Below are positions 9,852 to 18,892 of a stretch of DNA of 64,000 nucleotides, in pieces. This stretch comes from Enterocloster aldenensis (GTDB lineage Bacteria; Bacillota; Clostridia; Lachnospirales; Lachnospiraceae). The stretch is taken from assembly GCF_003434055.1 (NCBI RefSeq), contig NZ_QVEX01000002.1:299324-363323 (forward strand), in the 5' to 3' direction. Position 1 is the first letter of the stretch; each line of letters starts with the position of its first letter. The notes below the pieces were generated by a model that worked only from the letters and a program-made list of their open reading frames with translations, was not told where the DNA came from and searched no databases. The translations under genes were made by a program, and so were the position numbers.

Positions 9852-9899
9852 AAAAAAAGCTGTAAAACCAACTTGTTGATGCTGGTTTTACAGCTTTTT
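9852..9899 (-). terminator. Rho-independent terminator
   Basis: Near-perfect 17-bp stem (AAGCTGTAAAACCA and TGGTTTTACAGCTT arms) with a T run on the minus strand. It ends the upstream receptor transcript before the next SigD-like promoter. Confidence 0.85.
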
Positions 9900-9914
9900 A
9901 TATACCAGTTCCAT

Positions 9915-9995
9915 TTACCGGCGGTCATTCATATATGTAAATACCGCGATAACCACCGCCCCAATAAGAAAATATTTTACAAATAATATGTTCAT
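9915..9995 (-). CDS. Candidate 26-aa membrane miniprotein
   Basis: Short ORF: ATG at 9995, stop at 9915, preceded by GGAAGG a few nt upstream. The product is a single hydrophobic helix (FLIGAVVIAVFTYM) with a Lys before and DRR after, i.e. a one-pass membrane peptide with a positive C terminus. It lies in the transcript of the 593-aa receptor, between its stop and its terminator. No family is recognised and it could be chance; the RBS, topology and placement inside the transcript support it. Confidence 0.4.
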   Translation of the reverse strand: MNILFVKYFLIGAVVIAVFTYMNDRR

Positions 9996-10036
9996 CCTGA
10001 CCTTCCCATTGTCACCGGTTAAAAGGCAGCACCCTT

Positions 10037-11818
10037 TTAGTATTTTTCCCCGCTTTCATATCCCATACCGGACATATCCTGACTGGCGTGTACTGGTGCG
10101 GGTGCTGGCCGGGATGCACGCGCTCCCGTGCCATCTGTTTTTAACCGGAACTGCCCAACCAGGTTCTTAAGGATCTGGGCCTGGCCGGAAAGCTCCTCAC
10201 TGGCAGCAGCACTCTCCTCAGCCGTGGCTGAATTCGTCTGGACCACGCTGGATATCTGGTCAATGCCCTGAGTAACCTGACCAATGGACGCGGCCTGGTC
10301 ATCGCTGGCGCTGGAAATATTATCGATGGTCACGGTTACGCTCTGGACCCCGTCCACCACCTGGTTCAGGGCCTCCGCTGTCTCATTGGCGATTCTGGTG
10401 CCCCGGTCCACTGCATGAAGGGAGCCTTCAATCAATGCAGATGTATTCTTAGAAGCGTCCGCAGACTTGCCGGCAAGGTTGCGCACCTCATCAGCAACCA
10501 CGGCAAAACCTTTTCCTGCCGCCCCTGCCCTGGCAGCTTCCACTGCTGCGTTTAACGCCAATATATTGGTCTGGAATGCAATATCCTCAATGGTTTTGAT
10601 GATTTTCCCGATTTCACCCGAACTGCTGCTGATATCTGTCATGGCAGAAAGCATCTCCTGCATGCGCCGGCTGCTTTCCCCTGCCTGGTCCTTGACCTGG
10701 GCCGCTTTACGGCTGGCCTCCCTGGCATTTTCCGCATTGGCCTTTACATTACCGGATATTTCATTAATGGTGGCTGCCAGCTCCTCCACAGAAGAAGCCT
10801 GTTCCGTGGCTCCCTGTGACAGGGCCTGGGCGCCGGATGAGACCTGGTCGGAACCGGCTGACACCTGGTCCGCGGACTGGTTAATCTGCATGAGTGTGCT
10901 GTTGAGATTATCTCTCAGCTTCACAATGGAGGTAAGTATGGAGGTAAAATCACCCACATATTTATCCGCAATACGGGTCTGGACGTCAAAATTCCCATTT
11001 CCCATCTCTGCAAACAGGTAATCCTCATCATGGATAATGGCTTTCAGGGAATCCACCATGCCCCGGACACTGTCTGAAAGCTGTCCAAGTTCATCCCTGG
11101 ATTCATATTGAAGCTGGACCTCCAGGTTTCCTGCTTCTATCTCCTCCATACCCTTTTGTATTTCCCTAATCGGCGGCACGATGGCACGAATCAGCATAAG
11201 GGCCAGGATTACCGCAATCACAATGGCTGCCACGGATAAGAGGATAGCCACAATCAAAAGCATGTTCCGGACACGGATGGAGGTTTCATAATCCTTTTGT
11301 CCCAGGACATCCACGGAATCCGCGAAACTCCTGATGTCTTCAATTGCGTCATTCACCTTTGGGTTATATTCGCCTGTTAAAAGCTGCTGGGCCGATGCAT
11401 TGGACGCTGCCGTGTTCTCCAGGGCCAGGGATGATATCTTGTTCCGTAAATCCTGGACCGCGTTCATCTTGGACTCAAACTGGTTAAGAAGGCTTAAATC
11501 CCCGTCATAATTGTTCCGGAACCATTCCAGCTCTGTTTTTACCGTGTTCATGGCCTCTTCTGTTTCCGCCACATAAGCATTGGTATTAGTTGAATTGGAA
11601 TCCACCGTGGCCAGGGATACGTTCTTAATGGCTGTCTGAAGCTGAATCCGGATGTTGGAGGAACGCACAATGGCTTCATGGCTGTTTTCATAAAAGCTTT
11701 CATAACTGTTTCCCACATTATTCATTCCCAGAATAGTGGCAATCACGGCAATACAGAAGCATGCGATGATAATTGCGAATACAGCTGTCAGCTTTTTAGC
11801 AATTTTAAAATCTTTCAT
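10037..11818 (-). CDS. Methyl-accepting chemotaxis protein (transmembrane)
   Basis: 593-aa chemoreceptor with transmembrane helices at about 9-30 and 186-212, an intervening helical sensor rich in Asn/Ser/Glu, a HAMP domain and the conserved signalling tip ([36 protein letters not shown]). It ends in ESGEKY. The cytoplasmic portion is highly similar to the 592-aa receptor, suggesting duplication. Transcribed from a variant SigD-like promoter at 11860-11887 and probably co-transcribed with the 26-codon ORF downstream. Confidence 0.95.
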   Translation of the reverse strand: MKDFKIAKKLTAVFAIIIACFCIAVIATILGMNNVGNSYESFYENSHEAIVRSSNIRIQLQTAIKNVSLATVDSNSTNTNAYVAETEEAMNTVKTELEWFRNNYDGDLSLLNQFESKMNAVQDLRNKISSLALENTAASNASAQQLLTGEYNPKVNDAIEDIRSFADSVDVLGQKDYETSIRVRNMLLIVAILLSVAAIVIAVILALMLIRAIVPPIREIQKGMEEIEAGNLEVQLQYESRDELGQLSDSVRGMVDSLKAIIHDEDYLFAEMGNGNFDVQTRIADKYVGDFTSILTSIVKLRDNLNSTLMQINQSADQVSAGSDQVSSGAQALSQGATEQASSVEELAATINEISGNVKANAENAREASRKAAQVKDQAGESSRRMQEMLSAMTDISSSSGEIGKIIKTIEDIAFQTNILALNAAVEAARAGAAGKGFAVVADEVRNLAGKSADASKNTSALIEGSLHAVDRGTRIANETAEALNQVVDGVQSVTVTIDNISSASDDQAASIGQVTQGIDQISSVVQTNSATAEESAAASEELSGQAQILKNLVGQFRLKTDGTGARASRPAPAPVHASQDMSGMGYESGEKY

Positions 11819-11859
11819 ATTTATTCGTGTCCTTTCCTTTTTCTTCCCTATATCTTAAT

Positions 11860-11887
11860 ATATCGACACCCTTTTTATTTCCCTAAC
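11860..11887 (-). promoter_or_regulatory. Variant SigD-like promoter
   Basis: GTTAGG, 14 nt, GTCGATAT upstream of the 593-aa receptor. The -10 differs from GCCGATAT at one base and the -35-like box is weak, so this promoter is less certain. Confidence 0.5.
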
Positions 11888-11938
11888 TTCTTTATTCCGG
11901 AAATATGTTAAAATCTTGTTAAGATTTCCGCCTGCCCA

Positions 11939-12008
11939 GATGCCATGGGACTGCTAAACATACACATCCAGCAGATGCCTTGGAACTGCTAAGCATATAC
12001 ATCCAGCA
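11939..12008 (-). repeat. Tandem 35-bp duplication at the 3' end of yjfB
   Basis: Two adjacent 35-bp units (11939-11973 and 11974-12008) differ at about 4 positions. The inner copy carries the last codons (LLDVYA) and stop of yjfB; the outer copy repeats them out of use, downstream of the stop. The unit is not a multiple of three and does not alter the protein. Confidence 0.8.
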
Positions 12009-12180
12009 GATGCGTGTTTCCCGCAGCTGGTACTGCTGATTCCATCATCTGCTGCAGCGCCTGCCCCTGTTCCCGGGCCGTATCCAGGGTCTTGCCCAGC
12101 ATTGCCACATTCATATCTGTCATGAGACGCGCGCCTTTAATGTCAATACTGGCTGACGCGATTCCTGTCAATAAATCCAT
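11989..12180 (-). CDS. YjfB-family putative motility protein
   Basis: 63-aa protein of the YjfB family (PF14070 type), small proteins found beside flagellar genes in Firmicutes and usually SigD-controlled; function unknown. Recognisable features are the N-terminal MDLLTGIASASIDIKG helix, a central MTDMNVAMLGKTLDTAREQ helix and a short C-terminal tail. No signal peptide or membrane helix. It follows the 294-aa gene by about 70 nt and is probably co-transcribed from the SigD-like promoter at 13173-13200. Confidence 0.85.
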   Translation of the reverse strand: MDLLTGIASASIDIKGARLMTDMNVAMLGKTLDTAREQGQALQQMMESAVPAAGNTHLLDVYA

Positions 12181-12250
12181 ACTCCTATATCCCCTTTCTG
12201 ATTCTTTAAAATTCTGCTCATCTATAAAACTGTTTACTTAATTACCCCTA

Positions 12251-13135
12251 TTATCTCTTTTTCTTCCATGCATCCGCCAGCGCCCCGTACCCATCCGGCC
12301 CATCCAATGCATAAATCTTCTTTATCATCTCCCTTCCGTTATCCAGGCGGCTCATGGCATTCACATATAATTCATTGATTTTCCCGGACGGGACCAGGAT
12401 GATATCGGAATATAGTGCCTGCGGTGTATAGCAGTATTCCTTATCTGCCAGTCCTTCCTCTTCATAAAAGGGCATGTAAAACACCATCCCCGCGTTCTCC
12501 CTGATTTCCATGAAATCATAATCAGGCTGGATTCCCGCCTGTCCCGGCTGCGCATAAGGGCCGTCTATAAATACCATATCCGGCTTCCTTTCCCGGATGT
12601 CATACTGTCCGAACCCAAAGGGCTTTACCGACCCTGGCATGAGTCCTGATTCATCATGTGTCACGGTTCCTTCCCCTGATGCATTTTCTTCCTTATAAGA
12701 TGCGGTAAGCACATAGCAGTCTGCTTTATCCTTCATGAGATGGTAGAAACGTTCCATCTGCTTCCAGATCCGGCTCCTGCACACAAGGAATGCGATTTCC
12801 AGCCGCGCTTCAAACTCAGTCTCCAGGCTGGAACCAATCTCCCCCCGCTTGCCTGCCAGCTGCCTGCCCTTGCTGAAACGTTCCTTTAAGTCCTCCTCCA
12901 CCATGTACTGCCAGAGCAGTTCACAGTAATCTTCCAGAAGTCCCACTGTCTGTGTGCCGTCCCCTTCCACCTGTTCTATGGCTGTTCCGATTGCCATGGC
13001 CGATGCCTGCATATCCTCAAGCAGCCGGGCCATCTCCTCTGTATCCCGCTTCTTTGTCCTGGAGTCCAGGATTGCTTCCGCCCTTCCCAGGGTAGCCAGC
13101 ATTTCCCTTATCTGCTGTTTCATGTATTCCCGCAT
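12251..13135 (-). CDS. Uncharacterised protein, resembles N-terminal part of CDP-glycerol transferase-like proteins
   Basis: 294-aa soluble protein. An N-terminal helical region (1-100, with a TVGLLEDYCELLWQYM segment) leads to an alpha/beta part with RLEIAFLVCRSRIWKQMERF, KADCYVLTASY and RKPDMVFIDGPYAQP. From memory this layout matches the N-terminal region preceding the glycerophosphotransferase domain in Lachnospiraceae TagB/SpsB-like proteins, but the catalytic domain itself is absent. It shares a SigD-like promoter with yjfB, divergent from cheA, so it is probably made with late flagellar genes. A role in surface glycan or flagellin decoration is conceivable, not shown. Confidence 0.6.
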   Translation of the reverse strand: MREYMKQQIREMLATLGRAEAILDSRTKKRDTEEMARLLEDMQASAMAIGTAIEQVEGDGTQTVGLLEDYCELLWQYMVEEDLKERFSKGRQLAGKRGEIGSSLETEFEARLEIAFLVCRSRIWKQMERFYHLMKDKADCYVLTASYKEENASGEGTVTHDESGLMPGSVKPFGFGQYDIRERKPDMVFIDGPYAQPGQAGIQPDYDFMEIRENAGMVFYMPFYEEEGLADKEYCYTPQALYSDIILVPSGKINELYVNAMSRLDNGREMIKKIYALDGPDGYGALADAWKKKR

Positions 13136-13172
13136 GGTTTATTTCCGCCTTTCTCATAATTCCATAATATGT

Positions 13173-13200
13173 ATATCGGCATTTTACGACATAATATAAC
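13173..13200 (-). promoter_or_regulatory. SigD-like promoter of the 294-aa gene and yjfB
   Basis: GTTATA, 14 nt, GCCGATAT on the minus strand, 38 nt before the start codon. Divergent from the cheA promoter. Confidence 0.65.
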
Positions 13201-13237
13201 AAAATTTTAATATATTCCAAGCTGCCCTCAGTTTTCC

Positions 13238-13265
13238 CTTATGCTTTTATTTTTTGTGCCGATAA
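13238..13265 (+). promoter_or_regulatory. SigD-like promoter of the cheA operon
   Basis: CTTATG, 14 nt, GCCGATAA, about 55 nt upstream of the cheA start. An exact match to the motif shared across this window. Confidence 0.78.
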
Positions 13266-13318
13266 AATAATTATGGTTTTATTATGATTAAAATTTTAAA
13301 GAAGGCGGTGTAAGCACA

Positions 13319-15415
13319 ATGGATAATGGTATGGAAAGTATGCTTGATACGTATCTGTATGAAACCAATTCCCTTTTAGACCAGTTAGACGAGATGCTTG
13401 TTGCAGACGAAAAAAGCGGGGAGTTTTCATCGGATGATGTAAATGAAATTTTCCGGATTATGCATACCATCAAAGGGTCATCTGCCATGATGGAATTCGG
13501 TTCCCTTTCTATAATTGCACATCATATCGAGGATTTATTCTTCTATATCCGTGACAAAGGGATAGAATCCCTGAACCAGGAACATAAAAAGGATCTGTTT
13601 AACCTTATGTTCCGGTCAGAGGACTTTTTGAGAAGTGAAGTGGAAAAGGTGGAGCAGGGCGCTCCCCTGTCAGATAACCTTGATTCCTTTGCCCTGGAAA
13701 TTAATGGCTTTTTAAAGAAAATCAGCAATCCTGAAAACAGTACGCCAATCCCTGGCAGCCCTAAAAACGGGACGGATAAGGCAGATAACAGCTCCCTTCC
13801 CCCGGACCCTGAGGCAGTGTGCTGTCTTCACATCTTCCTGGAAGAGGGGGTTGGCATGGAAAACCTCCGCGCCTATATGATTGCCAATTCCTTAAAGGAA
13901 TGTGAACTGGATTTTAACTATTATCCCACAGATATGGAAAGCAACCCTGATACCTGCCAGACCATTGTTGAGAACGGTTTCTTCCTGACCTTCAGCAACA
14001 GGGAGACTGCTGCCCAGGCCGAGGATATCATCAAGTCACAGAACCATATCCGGTCCTATGAACAGTTGGATATGTCCGTTTCCCCTGATACGGAAGCAAA
14101 ACAGGAGGCCGCGGACCAGGGACAGGATAACAAAAAGGCTGCGTCCCCGTCCACTCAGGCCCAGGCCCAGGGTTCCTTTACTCAGGGCAGCTCACCGCAG
14201 CCAAACTACGCGCCTGTGAAGCAGAACCTAATCAGTGTGAACCTGATGAAGCTGGACAGCCTGATGGATATTGTGGGGGAGATTGTCATAACCGAGTCCA
14301 TGGTCACCTCCTCCCCTGAACTGAAGCTCCTTCCCAGGGACAGCTTTGACAACTTCATGAAGTCCGGCCGGCAGCTGCGCAAGCTTACGGACGATCTGCA
14401 GGATATTGCCATGTCCCTGCGCATGGTCCCCATATCAGGCGTGTTCCAGAAAATGAACCGGATTGTCCGGGACATGAACCAGAAGCTGGGCAAGGATGTG
14501 CGCCTTAAAATCATCGGCGAGGACACGGAAGTGGATAAAACCATTGTGGACAGTATCCAGGACCCCATCATGCATATTGTACGCAACAGCATGGACCACG
14601 GCATAGAAGAAACAAAAGAAGAACGTATTGCCGCGGGCAAGGACCCCCAGGGTGAAATCATCCTGTCCGCTTCCCATACCAGCAGCGAGGTGGTCATCTC
14701 CGTGTCAGACGACGGATACGGCATGGACCCCCACAAGCTCCTGGCCAAGGCCAAGGAAAAGGGACTGCTGACCAAACCGGAAAGCGAATATACCAGGAAG
14801 GAAGCCTTAAGCCTTATCATGGTTCCCGGCTTTTCCACCAACCAGGCCGTGACGGAATACTCGGGCCGCGGCGTGGGCATGGACGTGGTCAAGAAAAATG
14901 TGGAATCCGTGGGCGGCACTGTCTCTATCTCCAGCGAGGACGGGGCAGGCACCACAATGACCATGAAGATTCCTCTCACCCTTGCCATTGTGGACGGGAT
15001 GAAGGTAACGGTAGGGAATTCCATTTTCACCATTCCCATATCCAATATCCGCCAGTCCTTCAAGGTCAGGGACAATCAGATCATCCTTGACGAATACGGC
15101 AATGAGATGGTGGAACGCATGGGCAGCTTTTACCCCATTATCCGGCTCCATAACTTCTACCGGCTGGATACCCAGGTCACTTCCGCGGAAGACGGCATCC
15201 TTCTCTGGGTGGAGGCCAGCGACCGCTCCTACTGCCTGTTCGTAGATGACCTGATCGGCGAACAGCAGGTGGTCGTCAAACCTCTCCCAACCTACTTAAA
15301 CAGCTTTGAACTTAAAAATTACGGCATAACCGGATGCACCATCCTGGGTGACGGAAATATCAGCATTATACTTGATATACTCAGCCTGCATGCTGCTGCC
15401 ATTGAAAATATATAA
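13319..15415 (+). CDS. cheA: Chemotaxis histidine kinase CheA
   Basis: 698-aa kinase that phosphorylates CheY, CheB and CheV. P1 (1-110) has the phosphoacceptor His49 in MHTIKGSSAMM. A single P2-like response-regulator-binding domain (about 155-255) is followed by a Gln/Ala/Ser-rich linker. P3 dimerisation helices start at VNLMKLDSLMDIVGE. The P4 ATPase has the N box (MHIVRNSMDHGIEE), G1 (DDGYGMD) and G2 (GRGVGMDVVKK). P5 is a CheW-like domain to the end. All catalytic boxes are intact. First gene of cheA-cheW-cheR-cheB, behind a SigD-like promoter. Confidence 0.97.
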   Translation: MDNGMESMLDTYLYETNSLLDQLDEMLVADEKSGEFSSDDVNEIFRIMHTIKGSSAMMEFGSLSIIAHHIEDLFFYIRDKGIESLNQEHKKDLFNLMFRSEDFLRSEVEKVEQGAPLSDNLDSFALEINGFLKKISNPENSTPIPGSPKNGTDKADNSSLPPDPEAVCCLHIFLEEGVGMENLRAYMIANSLKECELDFNYYPTDMESNPDTCQTIVENGFFLTFSNRETAAQAEDIIKSQNHIRSYEQLDMSVSPDTEAKQEAADQGQDNKKAASPSTQAQAQGSFTQGSSPQPNYAPVKQNLISVNLMKLDSLMDIVGEIVITESMVTSSPELKLLPRDSFDNFMKSGRQLRKLTDDLQDIAMSLRMVPISGVFQKMNRIVRDMNQKLGKDVRLKIIGEDTEVDKTIVDSIQDPIMHIVRNSMDHGIEETKEERIAAGKDPQGEIILSASHTSSEVVISVSDDGYGMDPHKLLAKAKEKGLLTKPESEYTRKEALSLIMVPGFSTNQAVTEYSGRGVGMDVVKKNVESVGGTVSISSEDGAGTTMTMKIPLTLAIVDGMKVTVGNSIFTIPISNIRQSFKVRDNQIILDEYGNEMVERMGSFYPIIRLHNFYRLDTQVTSAEDGILLWVEASDRSYCLFVDDLIGEQQVVVKPLPTYLNSFELKNYGITGCTILGDGNISIILDILSLHAAAIENI

Positions 15416-15433
15416 CACGCGGAGGGATGAATT

Positions 15434-15913
15434 ATGTCAGAACAAATCGAAATCCAGAATGGACAGGAACCGGAAAACGAGGATATGAACAATTCAGTGG
15501 AGCGCTGCCTTACCTTTGAGTCAGGAGGGCTTGTCCTGTTCCTCAGCACAAAATACGTAATTGAAATCATAAACGCCTATGCTATCACCCCCCTTCCATT
15601 GGTCCCATCCTTTATCAAGGGAATCATAAACCTCAGGGGACAGATTCTTCCGGTGGTGGACATCCGCCTGTGCATGGGCAAGCCGGAGGTGGAATACACC
15701 AATAAGACATGTATTGTTGTCCTCAACGTTGATTCCATATCCCTGGGTATTGTAGTGGATTCGGTCCGCCAGGTCATGGACATCAATTTCCAGGACGTAC
15801 GGCCCATTCCTGTTAAGCGTCAGCAGAAATTACTGGACGGCATGGTAAACATAGAAGACGGCGGTGTGCTGATGTCCTTTGACTGCCACGCCCTTGCCAA
15901 CTACCAGTATTAA
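15434..15913 (+). CDS. cheW: Chemotaxis coupling protein CheW
   Basis: 159-aa single CheW-domain adaptor between receptors and CheA. Conserved segments are [20 protein letters not shown] and NKTCIVVLNV. A short acidic N-terminal tail (about 25 aa) precedes the domain. It starts 18 nt after cheA with GGAGGG upstream of the ATG, so it is co-transcribed. It shares the core with the CheW at 189-719 but the termini differ; this one is presumably the main array coupler. Confidence 0.95.
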   Translation: MSEQIEIQNGQEPENEDMNNSVERCLTFESGGLVLFLSTKYVIEIINAYAITPLPLVPSFIKGIINLRGQILPVVDIRLCMGKPEVEYTNKTCIVVLNVDSISLGIVVDSVRQVMDINFQDVRPIPVKRQQKLLDGMVNIEDGGVLMSFDCHALANYQY

Positions 15914-15942
15914 CTGCCAAGATATCCCACAGGAGTCCCAAT

Positions 15943-16758
15943 ATGCTAACTTTAACGGATGAAGATTTTCACAGGCTTTACACTTATATCAAAAAAAATT
16001 ACGGCATTGACCTTGGAAAAAAGAGGCAGCTCATTGTGAGCCGCCTCTCAAACATGCTTACGGCCAATGGCTATACCAGCTTCAAACCTTATGTGGACGA
16101 GATTATTTCCGGACAGAACCGGGATATGGTGACCAGCATGCTTAATAAGCTGACCACCAATTATACATACTTCATGCGGGAAGAGGCTCATTTTAATTAT
16201 CTGAGGGATACGGTCCTTCCCAACCTGGCCAGGGCCCATGAGCGGGACCGGATCCTCTCCATCTGGAGCGCGGGCTGCTCCTCGGGCGAGGAACCTTACA
16301 CGATTTCCATGTATCTCAAGGAATTTTTCGGTTCCCAGGCCTCATGCTGGGATACCCGCGTACTGGCCACCGACATATCCCAGCAGATACTGAACACGGC
16401 CCAGAATCCCACCTACCAGGAGGAAAGCCTGGGCCGTGTGCCGGAATCCTGGAAACAGAAGTATTTTGTGAAATCCGGCGAAGGCTCCTACTGCATTGCA
16501 CCTGCCATCAAACAGAACGTCATATTCAGGACCTTTAACCTGATGGACCCCATCCGTTTCAGGAGGCCCTTTGACCTGATTTTCTGCCGGAATGTGATGA
16601 TATATTTTGACCAGCCCACAAAGGTGGATTTGGTACGGCGTTTTTATAACGCAACCGTATCGGGCGGTTATCTTTTTATAGGCCACTCAGAGAGCCTTAA
16701 CAAGACAGAATGCCCATACCATTACCTGATGCCTGCCATTTACCGTAAGGTGCGGTAA
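15943..16758 (+). CDS. cheR: Chemoreceptor methyltransferase CheR
   Basis: 271-aa S-adenosylmethionine-dependent enzyme that methylates glutamates on receptor signalling helices, working against CheB. An N-terminal all-helical domain (1-75) is followed by the Rossmann methyltransferase domain with SIWSAGCSSGEEPYTISM (SAM-binding), a central LATDISQQIL and a LIFCRNVMIYFD strand. Length is typical. Lies between cheW and cheB in the operon. Whether it has pentapeptide-tethering ability cannot be judged from sequence alone, although the three receptors share a C-terminal tail. Confidence 0.96.
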   Translation: MLTLTDEDFHRLYTYIKKNYGIDLGKKRQLIVSRLSNMLTANGYTSFKPYVDEIISGQNRDMVTSMLNKLTTNYTYFMREEAHFNYLRDTVLPNLARAHERDRILSIWSAGCSSGEEPYTISMYLKEFFGSQASCWDTRVLATDISQQILNTAQNPTYQEESLGRVPESWKQKYFVKSGEGSYCIAPAIKQNVIFRTFNLMDPIRFRRPFDLIFCRNVMIYFDQPTKVDLVRRFYNATVSGGYLFIGHSESLNKTECPYHYLMPAIYRKVR

Positions 16759-16797
16759 CGGTTATTTATACTGAACTACCAGAAAGAAGGATATGAT

Positions 16798-17853
16798 ATG
16801 GAACGTAAAATCCGGCTGATGATTATTGACGATTCAGCAGTATACAGAAATTGGCTGATAACCCAGCTCTCAAAGGATGAACATCTTGAAATCATAGGAT
16901 ATGCAATAGATGCCTTTGATGCAAGGAAGAAAATACCCCCCCTTAAGCCTGACGTCCTGACCTTGGATATTGAAATGCCGGGGATGTCAGGTCTTGATTT
17001 TTTAAAGGAGCTGCTGCCCAGGCATCCTCTTCCGGTCATATTGGTATCCTCCCTCAACATCAAAGTGTTTGACGCCCTGGCTGCCGGGGCGGTGGACTTT
17101 GTGAGGAAACCGGATATGAACAGCCATATGAGCAAGGATGCATTCCTATCCATGCTTATTTCCAAGCTGATTGTGGCTTCCCAGTCCAAAATCCGCGTCC
17201 CCGCATCCCAGGCAGTGCCGGTCACCTCCAGCCGCCGTATATCCGGTAAGGTGATATCACAGTTTAAACCGGAATCAGATAACGGGACCGTCATAGCCAT
17301 AGGCGCGTCAACGGGAGGCACCGAGGCAATACTTGAGATTTTAAAGCAGTTTCCTGTCAATATGCCAGGCATTGTCATAACCCAGCACATGCCTGCCGGC
17401 TTCACAGCCATGTACGCGGAGCGGCTGAACCGGCTGTGTAAACTGGAGGTCCGGGAGGCCAAGGGCGGGGACCGGCTCCGCCCCGGCCTTGCCCTTCTGG
17501 CTCCAGGGGGCCAGCAGATGCGCCTGGTACGTATGGGGGCTGGTTATGCGGTCCAGTGCAGTCCCGGCGAAAAAGTCAACGGCCACTGTCCTTCCGTGGA
17601 CGTGCTGTTTGATTCCGTGGCCCACACGGTCAGGGACAAGGCCATCGGCATCCTTCTGACCGGCATGGGGGCCGATGGAGCGGCCGGGCTTCTGCGCATG
17701 CGCAAAAACGGGGCCTATACCATCGGCCAGGACCGGGAGACCTGTGTTGTATACGGAATGCCCATGGAGGCCTATAAAATCGGGGCGGTCTGTGTCCAGT
17801 CCCCCCTGCAGTCCATCCCGCAGGCAGTTGTGAACCGGCTCTCCAAGTCCTGA
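16798..17853 (+). CDS. cheB: Protein-glutamate methylesterase/deamidase CheB
   Basis: 351-aa response regulator and esterase that removes receptor methyl groups. The receiver domain (1-125) has the acidic pair at 11-12 and phosphoacceptor Asp57 in LTLDIEMPGMSG. The C-terminal catalytic domain has the Ser-His-Asp triad in GASTGGTEA, VITQHMPAGF and LTGMGADGA. Start ATG follows AAGAAGGA at good distance. Completes the adaptation pair with cheR. Confidence 0.97.
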   Translation: MERKIRLMIIDDSAVYRNWLITQLSKDEHLEIIGYAIDAFDARKKIPPLKPDVLTLDIEMPGMSGLDFLKELLPRHPLPVILVSSLNIKVFDALAAGAVDFVRKPDMNSHMSKDAFLSMLISKLIVASQSKIRVPASQAVPVTSSRRISGKVISQFKPESDNGTVIAIGASTGGTEAILEILKQFPVNMPGIVITQHMPAGFTAMYAERLNRLCKLEVREAKGGDRLRPGLALLAPGGQQMRLVRMGAGYAVQCSPGEKVNGHCPSVDVLFDSVAHTVRDKAIGILLTGMGADGAAGLLRMRKNGAYTIGQDRETCVVYGMPMEAYKIGAVCVQSPLQSIPQAVVNRLSKS

Positions 17854-17872
17854 GACGGACCGGAAAAAAGAT

Positions 17873-18826
17873 ATGAGAAAAAAGAAAGATGTAAAAAAAA
17901 GAAAGCAGCCCCCTTCTTATCCGGCTTTAATCAGAGGGGGGATTCTGATATCCGCCCTGATTATGACGTCCAGCCTTTCCTTTTACATGGGCCCCTCTGT
18001 CCTGGAAAAGGCAGACCGTTTATACCGCAGAATATCCGGCCAGACATCTGAGCCTGTTCCTGATAACCTTATCTCCGACACCGCCGGTCCCATCCGGGAA
18101 GCCGGAGCCGGCGGACCGGGGCCGGAACCGGGACAGGAACCGGAACAAGGCCAGACAGGGCCGGACTCCCCGTCCGTTCCCTACCTGGAGGTGTCCCGGG
18201 AACTTGGACGCCTGGATGACCTGACCCTTGATAAGGAGCCGGAACAGGAAGGCGCCTCCTACGCCGTCATGCTCAACACTGCCATGGGGCCCATGCTTTA
18301 TTACAATCAGGCTGACCAAAGATGGGGCGATTATCTGTACGGAGGACAGGACCCAATGAAGAAATACGGATGCGGCCCCACTGCCGTTGCCATGATAATC
18401 AACAGCTTTTCAACCACACCCGCCACCCCTGTGTCGGCCGCGGACTGGGCTGCAGACAATGGCTGTTACGCTCCTCAGGGAGGTTCCTACCATAACCTGA
18501 TACAGGATTCCTTATCAGCCCATGGGATTCATGTGGAGAGCGTGAAACAAAGGACGGCCGGAAATGCGGCCGGACTGCTGGACAGCGGACATATCCTGAT
18601 TGCCCTTATGGGAAAGGGCGCCCTCACGGATAACGGGCATTTTATCCTGATTACAGAGTACCTGGACAATGGGAATGTCCATATTGCAGACCCCAACAGC
18701 TATGAGAACAGCACAAAAGAATGGGAACTGGGCCAGCTTATGGCGGAGCTGAAACAGAGCCATGACAATGGGGCGCCGCTGTGGGCAGTTGGGCGGGGGA
18801 AGGAAGGGGCAGAGGATAATGGATGA
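17873..18826 (+). CDS. C39-like cysteine peptidase, membrane-anchored
   Basis: 317-aa protein with a Lys/Arg-rich N terminus, one transmembrane helix (about 23-42), a Pro/Gly/Glu-rich linker (about 75-125) and a Peptidase_C39_2-type papain-fold domain. Candidate catalytic residues are Cys in YGCGPTAVAM, His in NGHFILITEY and Asp in VHIADPNS. Predicted outside the cell, attached to the membrane. It starts 19 nt after cheB, so it probably belongs to the che operon, an unusual companion. Substrate unknown; wall peptide or a secreted protein is possible. Confidence 0.78.
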   Translation: MRKKKDVKKRKQPPSYPALIRGGILISALIMTSSLSFYMGPSVLEKADRLYRRISGQTSEPVPDNLISDTAGPIREAGAGGPGPEPGQEPEQGQTGPDSPSVPYLEVSRELGRLDDLTLDKEPEQEGASYAVMLNTAMGPMLYYNQADQRWGDYLYGGQDPMKKYGCGPTAVAMIINSFSTTPATPVSAADWAADNGCYAPQGGSYHNLIQDSLSAHGIHVESVKQRTAGNAAGLLDSGHILIALMGKGALTDNGHFILITEYLDNGNVHIADPNSYENSTKEWELGQLMAELKQSHDNGAPLWAVGRGKEGAEDNG

Positions 18827-18860
18827 TTTCATGTGTTTTGGCAATGATATTGAAAACAGA

Positions 18861-18892
18861 GAGGCCGGTTCCCTTCTAGGGCTGCCGGCCTC
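18861..18892. terminator. Hairpin between convergent genes
   Basis: Perfect 8-bp arms GAGGCCGG and CCGGCCTC between the C39-like gene (+) and the glycosyltransferase (-). It overlaps the last codons of the latter. T runs are weak on both sides, so bidirectional termination is likely but unproven. Confidence 0.55.

Noticed and set aside
14206..15075. Open frame of about 290 codons opposite cheA
   Set aside because: Antisense to CheA P3-P5 with no RBS; Ser/Met-rich shadow composition.
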